Assembly (NCBI GenBank): GCA_026225015.1
Contig: JAMFRY010000156.1
Span: 1-6,936, forward strand
From: Alphaproteobacteria bacterium
GTDB taxonomy: Bacteria > Pseudomonadota > Alphaproteobacteria > Acetobacterales > Acetobacteraceae
Direction of reading: 5' to 3'
DNA length: 6,936 nucleotides
Positions 1 to 5,631 of this stretch are shown piece after piece. How positions within the stretch are numbered: the stretch's first letter is position 1; every line of letters begins with the position of its first letter. The notes beneath the pieces are model-generated. The model was not told where the DNA came from. It made no database searches and saw nothing but the letters and a program-made list of their open reading frames with translations. Made by a program: the position numbers and the translations under genes.

Positions 1-335
1 AGCAGAGCGGGATCGGGGTCCGCCCCAGGCGATGCAACCTCAACCTCGCCACGCTCAAACATTCCACCCGTAAAATCGCCATTCCATTTCAGGGTCATGA
101 TGTGCCGGCGGCCCTGCTTGCGCATGCGAAGCACCATTTTGTGGCGTTCGAGATCGGCATTTTCAGTGTCGAAATAGCGGGTGACGAGACGTTGCGCGTT
201 GCGGCGCGGGCTCGCTGCAGCCAGCAGCGGCCATTGCTGGCTGGATTTGAAACCGCTTTCGGTGGTGAGGAATTTCAGCTCGATCTCGTGGCTGTCCGGC
301 TTGAACCCAGGCGCTATCTGCAAATCCTGACGCAC
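1..335 (-). CDS. CYTH-domain (triphosphate tunnel metalloenzyme) protein, N-terminal part, cut by window edge
   Basis: The visible 111 residues match the start of a CYTH domain, the fold of inorganic triphosphatases, thiamine triphosphatases and class IV adenylate cyclases. The diagnostic ExExK motif is E17-I-E-L-K21. It is followed by TRYFDT (52-57), LRMRK (69-73) and TLK (81-83), then R95, E97 and E99; in the family these charged residues line the tunnel and bind triphosphate and metal. The GTG at 333-335 is the only good start: an in-frame TAG lies six codons upstream and the ExExK motif normally lies close to the N-terminus. No clear ribosome site precedes it. The stop codon is outside the window, so a C-terminal CHAD domain, common in bacterial CYTH proteins of the YgiF type, can be neither shown nor excluded. 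Inorganic triphosphatase is the likeliest activity (inference). It lies 57 bases downstream of the MFS gene on the same strand and may be co-transcribed with it. Confidence 0.88.
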   Translation of the reverse strand, partial: MRQDLQIAPGFKPDSHEIELKFLTTESGFKSSQQWPLLAAASPRRNAQRLVTRYFDTENADLERHKMVLRMRKQGRRHIMTLKWNGDFTGGMFERGEVEVASPGADPDPAL

Positions 336-378
336 AATGAGAACCCGTTTCTAAAAGTAAGATGACAGGTTAGACACT

Positions 379-402
379 AAGCGGGGTAATTGCTACCCGC
401 TT
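379..402 (-). other. GC-rich stem-loop at the end of the MFS gene
   Basis: Bases 379-388 can pair with 394-402 to give nine base pairs with one bulged G and a five-base loop. The structure overlaps the stop codon of the MFS gene at 393-395 and precedes the CYTH gene. There is no run of T after it on the minus strand, so it is not a standard intrinsic terminator. It may protect the 3' end of the transcript or reduce read-through; its role is not shown by the sequence. Confidence 0.3.
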
Positions 403-1556
403 TGATCCACCGCAAGGCTTCGAGACACCAAGATGCAGATCGCCGTGATAAAAGTGGCCATGGCGCCGATGGCAAAAAGCAGGCGGTAGCTTGCGGAGAT
501 GTGGAACAGGTAGGAAAATCCGGCGGCGCTGGCGGCCTGCATTACGGCATAGGCCATGGTCGCCAGACCCCAAGTGGCGGCAAGACGGCTGGGCGGGACC
601 ATCATCGCCAACGCGCCGGAGGTAAGTACCACCGCGGCCAGCGCGACGGCGCCGACGCCGGCGGCGGAAAGCGCCAGGATGAAGCCATTGCCCGAAAACA
701 CCGGCAAGGCGACGGCAATCGCCATGACGAAATAGCTCGCAGCCAGCGTCGTGAGGAAGCCGAACCGATCGGCCACACGGCCCAGGATTGGCGGACCGAA
801 GGCAGCGGCAAGCCCGAGCACCGCGGAGACCCCTGCCCCGGCGGCCACCCCCCTGCCGAGCGCAATGGCGACAAAGCTCGACAGGAACAACACATGCGGC
901 ACGAAGCCAATGGCGCATAAAGAATAGCCTGCGAACAGAAAAACAATCGGCTTGGTGAGGGTGCGGGTGCCGGGCAATGCAACCTGTGGCGTGATGGTCG
1001 CCGGCGGCATCAGCCAAGCGACAATGCAGGTCAGCAACAGGCTGAGCAATCCCAGGATGATCCAGGTTGCGCTCAGGCCGAAATGCAGCAAACGCGGGAT
1101 CAACAGGCCGGCCGCGGTGATGCCGACACCCATGCCGGCGAAGGTGATGCCGCCGACCCGGCCGCGTTTATCCGGCGGTGCGCGGCCAACCACCGCGGCG
1201 CCCATCAGCACCATCAAGGCGCCGCCGGTGATGCCGGAGAGCAACCGCCAGGTGGCGGCGTAAACCACGCCAAGATTCCAGGCGGAAGCCAGCAGGCAAA
1301 AAGCCGTCACGGCCATCAGCGCGAGCACGGCAAAGCGCGTATGGATCGGGCGGCGCCAGGAGCGCATGCCCAAAGCGCCGAGCAGATAGCCGAGAAAATT
1401 CATCGCACCCAGCCAGAATGCGGCGCTGGCGTTGAACCAATGCGCGGCGATCAGCGCGGGAATGAGCGGCGCATAGCCGAAACGGGCGATTCCGATACCG
1501 ACCAGCATGGCCAACATGCCGGAAAAGGCTGCCCGATACAGAGAAAACTCGCCCAT
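393..1556 (-). CDS. YbfB/YjiJ-family MFS transporter
   Basis: This is a membrane protein of about 387 residues with around twelve hydrophobic segments, the size and layout of the major facilitator superfamily. The N-terminus, with LVGIGIARFGYAPLIPAL in the first helix, is characteristic of the YbfB/YjiJ (MFS_4) group, as are the RLLSGITGGALMVL segment in the first half and the basic loop SWRRP after helix 2. Family substrates are mostly unknown, so none is assigned. Two in-frame ATGs are possible, at 1616 and 1556, and neither has a clear ribosome site. I prefer 1556 because the first helix then starts about ten residues in, as in relatives, and the divergent spacing to purC becomes 119 bases; the 20 extra residues of the longer form look non-conserved. 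The CYTH gene follows on the same strand. Several long reading frames on the opposite strand here are shadows caused by GC-rich codons. Confidence 0.88.
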   Translation of the reverse strand: MGEFSLYRAAFSGMLAMLVGIGIARFGYAPLIPALIAAHWFNASAAFWLGAMNFLGYLLGALGMRSWRRPIHTRFAVLALMAVTAFCLLASAWNLGVVYAATWRLLSGITGGALMVLMGAAVVGRAPPDKRGRVGGITFAGMGVGITAAGLLIPRLLHFGLSATWIILGLLSLLLTCIVAWLMPPATITPQVALPGTRTLTKPIVFLFAGYSLCAIGFVPHVLFLSSFVAIALGRGVAAGAGVSAVLGLAAAFGPPILGRVADRFGFLTTLAASYFVMAIAVALPVFSGNGFILALSAAGVGAVALAAVVLTSGALAMMVPPSRLAATWGLATMAYAVMQAASAAGFSYLFHISASYRLLFAIGAMATFITAICILVSRSLAVDQSG

Positions 1557-1664
1557 GGCGGACTGGGTTAAGGCAGCGCGATACCACCGGGAATAGCAGC
1601 AAAGCAGCCCAGCCATGGCGCCAGGACGGGTTGATTGGTATAGACCCCCCTTAACTGAACTCCC

Positions 1665-1670
1665 AGAGGA
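1665..1670 (+). promoter_or_regulatory. purC ribosome binding site
   Basis: AGAGGA lies five bases before the purC ATG at 1676 and supports that start. No convincing -35/-10 pair can be made out in the 119-base divergent spacer to the MFS gene. TATAGA at 1639-1644 resembles a -10 box but has no matching -35 element. Confidence 0.7.
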
Positions 1671-1675
1671 ACATC

Positions 1676-2440
1676 ATGGCCCGGCGCCGCCAGCTTTACG
1701 AAGGCAAAGCAAAAATTCTGTTCGAGGGGCCGGAACCCGGGACCCTGGTGCAATATTTCAAAGACGACGCCACCGCCTTCAACGCCCAGAAAAAAGGCAC
1801 CATCACCGGCAAAGGCGTGCTGAACAACCGGATCAGCGAATTTCTGATGATGCGGCTGGCGGAGATCAACGTACCCACCCATTTCATCCGCCGCCTGAAT
1901 ATGCGCGAGCAGCTGATTAAAGAAGTCGAGATCATTCCCATTGAGGTGGTGGTGCGCAACATCGCCGCGGGCAGTCTGTCATCCCGGCTGGGCATCGCCG
2001 AGGGCACCCGCCTGCCCCGCTCGATTGTGGAATATTATTATAAGAACGATGCGCTCGGCGATCCGATGGTCTCGGAAGAGCATATCACCGCCTTTGGCTG
2101 GGCCACCCCGCCGGATATGGACGATATCGTGCATCTGACGTTGCGGATCAACGACTTCATGACCGGCCTGTTTTTAGGGGTCGGGATTACGCTGGTCGAT
2201 TTCAAGCTGGAATTCGGCCGGCTGTTCGAGAACGAGGATATGCGGATCGTGCTGGCCGACGAGATCAGCCCGGATAATTGCCGGCTCTGGGACAGCAAGA
2301 CCAACGAGAAGATGGACAAGGACCGCTTCCGCCGCGATCTGGGCAAGATCGAGGAAGCCTATCAGGAAGTGGCGCGGCGCTTGGGCATTCTGCCCGAAGC
2401 CGGGTTGCGGGATATGAAGGGCCCGGAGATGATGCAGTGA
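1676..2440 (+). CDS. purC: Phosphoribosylaminoimidazole-succinocarboxamide synthase (SAICAR synthetase)
   Basis: PurC joins CAIR (carboxyaminoimidazole ribotide) and L-aspartate, using ATP, to make SAICAR in de novo purine synthesis in the cytoplasm. The 254 residues are full length for the bacterial enzyme. Visible family motifs are YEGKAK at 8-13 (ATP-binding glycine-rich loop), [10 protein letters not shown] at 91-100, LVDFKLEFG at 173-181 and LADEISPD at 193-200, the last two matching the two classic signature regions. The ATG at 1676 is preceded by AGAGGA at good spacing and gives the usual N-terminus. purS begins 16 bases after the stop, so the two are very likely co-transcribed. The identification is secure and nothing in the gene appears damaged. 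Confidence 0.98.
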   Translation: MARRRQLYEGKAKILFEGPEPGTLVQYFKDDATAFNAQKKGTITGKGVLNNRISEFLMMRLAEINVPTHFIRRLNMREQLIKEVEIIPIEVVVRNIAAGSLSSRLGIAEGTRLPRSIVEYYYKNDALGDPMVSEEHITAFGWATPPDMDDIVHLTLRINDFMTGLFLGVGITLVDFKLEFGRLFENEDMRIVLADEISPDNCRLWDSKTNEKMDKDRFRRDLGKIEEAYQEVARRLGILPEAGLRDMKGPEMMQ

Positions 2441-2456
2441 GCCGTGGGATTTGACG

Positions 2457-2699
2457 ATGAAAGCCTTTGTCACCGTGATGCTGAAAGACGGCGTGCTGGA
2501 CCCGCAGGGCAAAGCCATCGGGCATGCGCTGAACAATCTTGGTTTCGCCCAAGTGGGCGAAGTTCGGGCCGGCAAGGTGATCGAGCTTGAGTTGAAAGAA
2601 ACCGATCCCGGCGCCGCGAAGGCTGCCGCGGAGGATATGGCGCGCAAACTGCTGGCCAATAGCGTGATTGAGAGTTTCAAGGTCGAGATCGCCGGTTGA
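2457..2699 (+). CDS. purS: Phosphoribosylformylglycinamidine synthase subunit PurS
   Basis: PurS is the small subunit that bridges the glutaminase PurQ and the synthetase PurL in the complex converting FGAR to FGAM, using glutamine and ATP. The 80-residue protein shows the typical start MKAFVTVMLKDGVLDPQGKA and then LGF, VGEVRAGKVIEL and ARKLLANSVIESF, covering the whole family length. I chose the ATG at 2457 rather than the in-frame TTG at 2451, since family members begin MKA; a GGGA at 2446-2449 lies seven bases ahead. The gene follows purC by 16 bases. Normally purQ and purL come next, but here the stop codon overlaps the start of a potassium channel gene, so the partner subunits must be encoded elsewhere. 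Confidence 0.97.
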   Translation: MKAFVTVMLKDGVLDPQGKAIGHALNNLGFAQVGEVRAGKVIELELKETDPGAAKAAAEDMARKLLANSVIESFKVEIAG

Positions 2700-3937
2700 G
2701 GCGCTGGCACCTGCTGGCAATCGCTGATTTTTTCAAACCGGTCTGGCTGAGGGTTTACCGGCGGGCCCGGCTCGATCTGTGGTATCCGCATATTCCTTTG
2801 GCGATCGCCGTGGGCGGCGCCGGCGCTCTGGCCTTGTTGCCGGTGATTCGCAAATATTTGCAGGAATATCTGCATCTGCAACTTGCCGGGCTGTTCGACG
2901 CCCTGCACCCGCTCTCGGCACAGGTGCCGGCGCTGATTTTGCGCGGCGTGCCGACGGCGATTGTCGGCTCGCTGCAGGTATTCATCGCGGCCGGGCTGCT
3001 GGCGCGCTCCCGCCTGGCCTGGATTTCGGCCCTGCTGATCACCTTCGCCCAGCTGGCCTTGGCGCTGGGCTACGACCATCAGCCCTGGCACTCGACCAGT
3101 GTGCTGTACCTGGTCGCCTTGTTGGCGGCGTTGGCGCTGTACCGGCATGTATTCCGGCAATCCTCCCTGGCGGCGGGCACGCTGTTCGCGGTGGCGGCTT
3201 TGCTGCTGGTGCTGGTTTACGGGCTGCTGGGGGCGCTGATCCTGGGCCAGGGCTTTTCGCCGCCGATCGTTTCGCTGCAGGAGGCACTGTATTTTACCGT
3301 GGTTACCATGTCGACGGTCGGCTACGGGGACATCCTGCCGAAGAGCGACAATGCCAGGCTGTTTGTGATTTCGCTGATCGTATTGGGGCTCAGCGTATTT
3401 TTAACCTCGCTCACGGCAGTTGTGGGGCCGTTGGTGCAGAGCCGGTTGAGCCGGATTATCGAGCCGCGGAGGAAAAGGATGAAACGGGTCAATCATTTTA
3501 TCATCACCGGCCAGGGCGCGCTGGCGCAGAATACCGCACGGGAATTATTGAATCGTGACCGCTCGGTGGTGGTGATCGTGGATGATGAGAATACGCTGTT
3601 CGGCGAGGCGGAAATGCTGGTGGGCGATGCCACCGATCTGGACGTGCTGCGCAAGGCAGGCGCCGAGACCGCGGATTCCGTGCTGGCTTTATCCGATGAC
3701 GATGCGGAAAACGCCTTTGTCATTCTGGCTTTGCGCGAATTGCGCACCGACGCAAAAAAGATCGCCGCTGTCAGCCGGCGCAAGAATCTGGAGCGGGTGC
3801 GCCGCGTTCAGCCGGACATGATCCTGGCCCCGAATGTGTTCGGCGGCGAGGTATTGGCGATGGCGCTGACGGAGGAAAAAATCGATGGCGAGAGCCTGCT
3901 TGCACGATTCCTGGATGTGAAACCGCAACAAAGCTGA
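2696..3937 (+). CDS. kch: Kch-like potassium channel with cytosolic RCK (TrkA-N) domain
   Basis: This 413-residue inner-membrane protein resembles E. coli Kch (417 residues) along its length. Hydrophobic helices lie roughly at 33-50, 78-103, 107-124, 133-149 and 158-184. A pore helix and the potassium selectivity filter TVGYGD (207-212) follow, then a last helix at about 220-245. The RCK domain starts near residue 262 with HFIITGQGALAQNTA, a nucleotide-binding fold, and VVIVDD ending its second strand; LALSDDDAENAFVILAL also matches Kch. Family knowledge suggests a tetrameric K+ conduit gated through the RCK domain; the ligand is not evident. The start is TTG at 2696, overlapping the purS stop by four bases; an in-frame TGA at 2669-2671 and absence of ATG or GTG before the first helix leave no better choice. 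This implies translational coupling to purS. An internal start is described separately. Confidence 0.93.
   Translation: MRRWHLLAIADFFKPVWLRVYRRARLDLWYPHIPLAIAVGGAGALALLPVIRKYLQEYLHLQLAGLFDALHPLSAQVPALILRGVPTAIVGSLQVFIAAGLLARSRLAWISALLITFAQLALALGYDHQPWHSTSVLYLVALLAALALYRHVFRQSSLAAGTLFAVAALLLVLVYGLLGALILGQGFSPPIVSLQEALYFTVVTMSTVGYGDILPKSDNARLFVISLIVLGLSVFLTSLTAVVGPLVQSRLSRIIEPRRKRMKRVNHFIITGQGALAQNTARELLNRDRSVVVIVDDENTLFGEAEMLVGDATDLDVLRKAGAETADSVLALSDDDAENAFVILALRELRTDAKKIAAVSRRKNLERVRRVQPDMILAPNVFGGEVLAMALTEEKIDGESLLARFLDVKPQQS
3468..3472 (+). promoter_or_regulatory. Internal Shine-Dalgarno before in-frame ATG (codon 262) of the kch-like gene
   Basis: GGAGG lies six bases before an in-frame ATG at 3479-3481, which is codon 262 of the channel. 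This is the strongest ribosome site in the window and better than the one at the gene's own TTG start. Starting here would give a soluble protein of about 152 residues, essentially the whole RCK domain. In E. coli Kch an internal methionine (M240) at the same place, just before HFI, is known to yield a free RCK domain. Its use in this organism is an inference. Confidence 0.6.
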
Positions 3938-3999
3938 AACGCTTCCGGCACGGGTTATGGCGGGCGGGAAAGCTGCGCGCCGTGAGGCTTGCTCTCTGG
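3938..3999. other. Convergent intergenic spacer
   Basis: This 62-base gap separates the convergent ends of the kch-like gene and the unknown gene 4000-4965. I looked for an intrinsic terminator for either transcript and found no stable hairpin with a T run on either strand. Termination may depend on Rho. Confidence 0.5.
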
Positions 4000-4965
4000 C
4001 TAGCCGGCGGTTTTCCCCTGTGCAGGGAAGTTAGCCGGGGTAATCTGTCCGGTGGTGTAGTCTATGCGAATGACCCCGGTAGCGGTATTTCCGTATTGCA
4101 CGCCAACCCCCGGTTGGAGTTCGTCCCCAAACCAGAACTGGCCATTCTTTGTTCCTGACACCATGCCGTTGGCCGTGTTGGCGACGGTATAGGTTGAGCC
4201 ACCACTAGTGAAACTGAAATCCTTGATGCCGATGCTGTCCAGCTTGCTGGGATCAATAAGTGCGGCAGCGTACGACGTGGAGGTGAGGGGGATACCCAAT
4301 TTCGAGGCTTCGCCTAAGCCAATGCCCAACATTTGTAAGGACACACGTGCGGAATCCTCTACATTCCTCGCCGCGGTCGCTTGACTGAATTGCTGGCCCA
4401 TACCTGCCCAATCGCTGTTTGCGAACATATACGTGAAGCCATCTCCGCCGCCGAGATCGGTGATTGCCGCTTCGACCGCATTGGGATTAGCCGAGCCGAT
4501 GCTAACCGGGGCGGCGCTGGTGCCACTTGCGGTTGCGGTTGCCGCGCCACTCCTGCCCGCAGCGTACTGAACCTCAGTATCGATTTGCACAATGGTACAA
4601 CTGACGATACCAGCGATTTCCGCTGCAAATGTCGCGGGGTCCTGTTCCACGACTGCCTGCGCGGCCGCCGGCTGTTGCTGCGCGCTATTGCTGGCCGCCG
4701 TGGCGGTGGCGGTGGCGGTAGCGGAACCGGAAGCTGCAGACACGGTGCCAGCTGAGGAAGAAGCCGCGCTCTCGCCATTGAGAATCGCCGTTGCGGCAGA
4801 GGATAGCACAATCGAAGCCGCGTTCGAAGACGTTGACGCGCTGCCGGCCGAGGATTGCGCGTTGGAGGTCTGCTTGACTGAGGGCTGTTGGTTTCTCAGA
4901 ACAGCGTCATTCAGAAGCTGTTGCGCGATTTTCGCATAGGATAGGGAAGCGGGCGATAGATACAC
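4000..4965 (-). CDS. Ser/Ala/Thr-rich protein of unknown function
   Basis: I do not recognise this 321-residue protein. Residues 1-30 contain a short amphipathic stretch (LSYAKIAQQLLNDAVL). Roughly 30-105 is low complexity, rich in Ser, Ala, Thr and Gln, with an alternating Ala-Thr run and a QQQPAAAQA segment. About 105-135 looks like an ordered helix and strand with a single Cys. The C-terminal half (about 165-321) looks folded, with many Gly and aromatic residues, and ends in strand-like sequence such as STYTVANTANG and GVIRIDYTTGQI. There is no standard signal peptide or membrane helix. The start is GTG at 4963-4965, supported by AAGGA eight bases upstream. The repetitive Ser/Ala/Thr composition and the strand-rich end would suit a surface or secreted protein leaving by a leaderless route, but that is speculation. 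It appears to be a single-gene unit facing the channel gene. Confidence 0.72.
   Translation of the reverse strand: MYLSPASLSYAKIAQQLLNDAVLRNQQPSVKQTSNAQSSAGSASTSSNAASIVLSSAATAILNGESAASSSAGTVSAASGSATATATATAASNSAQQQPAAAQAVVEQDPATFAAEIAGIVSCTIVQIDTEVQYAAGRSGAATATASGTSAAPVSIGSANPNAVEAAITDLGGGDGFTYMFANSDWAGMGQQFSQATAARNVEDSARVSLQMLGIGLGEASKLGIPLTSTSYAAALIDPSKLDSIGIKDFSFTSGGSTYTVANTANGMVSGTKNGQFWFGDELQPGVGVQYGNTATGVIRIDYTTGQITPANFPAQGKTAG
4700..4723. repeat. Short hexamer tandem repeat inside the unknown gene
   Basis: Three exact copies of GTGGCG and one variant, GTAGCG, run in tandem. On the minus strand they encode the alternating Ala-Thr stretch in the low-complexity part of the protein at 4000-4965. 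The unit is six bases, so slippage would change length without shifting the frame. Confidence 0.7.
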
Positions 4966-4973
4966 TGGGCCGA

Positions 4974-4978
4974 TCCTT
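4974..4978 (-). promoter_or_regulatory. Ribosome binding site fixing the GTG start of the gene at 4000-4965
   Basis: AAGGA on the minus strand lies eight bases before the GTG at 4963-4965. It is the main support for this non-ATG start and for the reality of the gene. Confidence 0.65.
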
Positions 4979-5046
4979 CATTTCCGGATGCGTGTGAACG
5001 GATTTTCCGCTTCTGAACAACATAAATGCATATCGCTAAGTTGAAG

Positions 5047-5100
5047 TTAACAGTATGCATGTCTCGGTCGCTATCTCTATGTTAGAAAACATATTGTTAA
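5047..5100. repeat. Imperfect inverted repeat in the AT-rich spacer
   Basis: TTAACAGTATG at 5047-5057 is the inverted copy of CATATTGTTAA at 5090-5100, with 10 of 11 positions matching and 32 bases between the arms. It lies upstream of the unknown gene (minus strand) and overlaps the end of the toxin remnant. It could be a regulator's operator, a weak hairpin or the trace of a rearrangement. The stretch 4966-5120 is clearly more AT-rich than its surroundings and presumably holds the promoter of the gene at 4000-4965. A poor -35/-10 pair (TTAACT at 5045-5050 with ATTTAT at 5022-5027, minus strand) is the best I can offer. Confidence 0.35.
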
Positions 5101-5232
5101 ATTTATTGTATTTAGCAAGCAAGTAGCGGCGAGCATCGCAGATTTTTCGGCCGCAACGCGCGGATTATCCAACGCGATCCAGCCGCTAATTTCCGCTAAA
5201 TCTGCAATCGCTTTTTCTGAAAACTCAACCAC
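5077..5232 (-). pseudogene. Truncated ParE/RelE-type toxin remnant
   Basis: A 51-codon frame begins with VVEFSEKAIADLAEISGWIA and continues with LDNPRVAAEK. This is the classic N-terminal half of ParE-like toxins: strand 1, then a helix of the ADLxEI type and the DNPxAA loop. After about 35 residues the similarity ends in an AT-rich tail (TCLLNTINLTICFLT) and a TAG, whereas ParE toxins run to about 90-100 residues. The conserved C-terminal strands that carry the functional surface are missing, and I could not recover them in the other two frames downstream. The GTG start at 5230-5232 has GAGGG seven bases ahead, so the fragment may still be translated. It lies 69 bases after a probable antitoxin gene on the same strand, which fits a toxin-antitoxin pair whose toxin has been inactivated by deletion. 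Confidence 0.68.
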
Positions 5233-5239
5233 AGGGCGA

Positions 5240-5244
5240 CCCTC
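5240..5244 (-). promoter_or_regulatory. Ribosome binding site of the toxin remnant
   Basis: GAGGG on the minus strand sits seven bases before the GTG at 5230-5232. It survives although the downstream frame is truncated, which supports the reading of a once functional toxin gene. Confidence 0.55.
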
Positions 5245-5301
5245 GATGATGCACCGAGTGGCCTATACTATCGCGCACCGCATGGCAGCTTCTGGCCTGA
5301 T

Positions 5302-5532
5302 TTAGGGCCGCCGCGTTTTCCGCGTGGGTGTCGGCAGCGGGTTTTCCGTTCCCCAGGAGCGAATCCATGCCAGCACTTCCGCGCCGGGGATGGCCTCGCC
5401 CGCCTGATATTGCGCCTCGCCCTGCGCAATTGATTGCAACAAAGCGGCCTTTTGCTCGGGCGTCAGGCCAAGATCATCCCCAACGGGAGACGCGGGCACT
5501 GGCCGGGAGCCGAGGTTGGTGGTTTGAACCAT
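5302..5532 (-). CDS. Probable antitoxin of a ParE/RelE-type toxin-antitoxin pair
   Basis: The small protein of about 76 residues contains LTPEQKAALLQSIAQGEAQ, then GEAIPGAEVLAWIRSWGTEN and a basic tail ending RKTRRP. The pattern of a helix with Gln/Glu, an acidic-Gly turn, and a WxxSWGTEN end is one I associate with small antitoxin-like or transcriptional regulator proteins found next to ParE/RelE toxins. The match is by recollection, so the family is given loosely. The toxin remnant 69 bases downstream on the same strand supports the call. The frame is open further upstream: an ATG at 5568 and a TTG at 5598 are other starts. I chose 5532 because the residues before it look non-conserved. None has a good ribosome site. 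The gene seems intact while its toxin does not. Confidence 0.62.
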   Translation of the reverse strand: MVQTTNLGSRPVPASPVGDDLGLTPEQKAALLQSIAQGEAQYQAGEAIPGAEVLAWIRSWGTENPLPTPTRKTRRP

Positions 5533-5631
5533 GCCCAAAATGTAGCGTCTCGCCGCGCCGGTTACCATCTTTTTTTGAAACCAAGTTCGGGAGAGCAAGC
5601 CATGGAGCGGCGAGCTGTACCCCCCGGCGCC
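5533..5631 (-). other. Spacer between antitoxin and glutamate-synthase-family genes
   Basis: This 99-base stretch should hold the end signals of the upstream oxidoreductase gene and the antitoxin promoter. There is a run of seven A on the minus strand at 5569-5575, but no hairpin with a T run in that direction. No clear promoter or palindromic operator for an autoregulating antitoxin could be identified. Confidence 0.4.

Noticed and set aside
102..365. An 87-residue plus-strand frame
   Set aside because: It is antisense to the CYTH-domain gene, which carries clear catalytic motifs.
390..1571. Long plus-strand open frames opposite the MFS gene
   Set aside because: Their translations are rich in Gly, Arg, His and Gln with no family resemblance, as expected for the antisense of a GC-rich membrane protein gene; the minus-strand frame gives a coherent transporter.
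1631..1659. Possible purC promoter with TTGATT as -35
   Set aside because: The bases 17 positions downstream do not resemble a -10 box, and the nearby TATAGA lies only two bases after TTGATT.
2174..3160. A 328-residue minus-strand open frame opposite purC, purS and the channel gene
   Set aside because: It crosses three well-supported genes on the other strand and its composition (Gln, Arg, Pro rich) has no recognisable domain.
4011..4028. Short inverted repeat near the 3' end of the gene at 4000-4965 as a terminator
   Set aside because: The loop would be only about two bases, it lies inside the coding sequence, and no T run follows in either direction.
5077..5232. Recovery of a full-length toxin through a simple frameshift
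   Set aside because: The two other frames downstream were read by eye. One stops quickly and the other gives AT-rich sequence without the conserved ParE C-terminal strands, so a deletion or replacement fits better.
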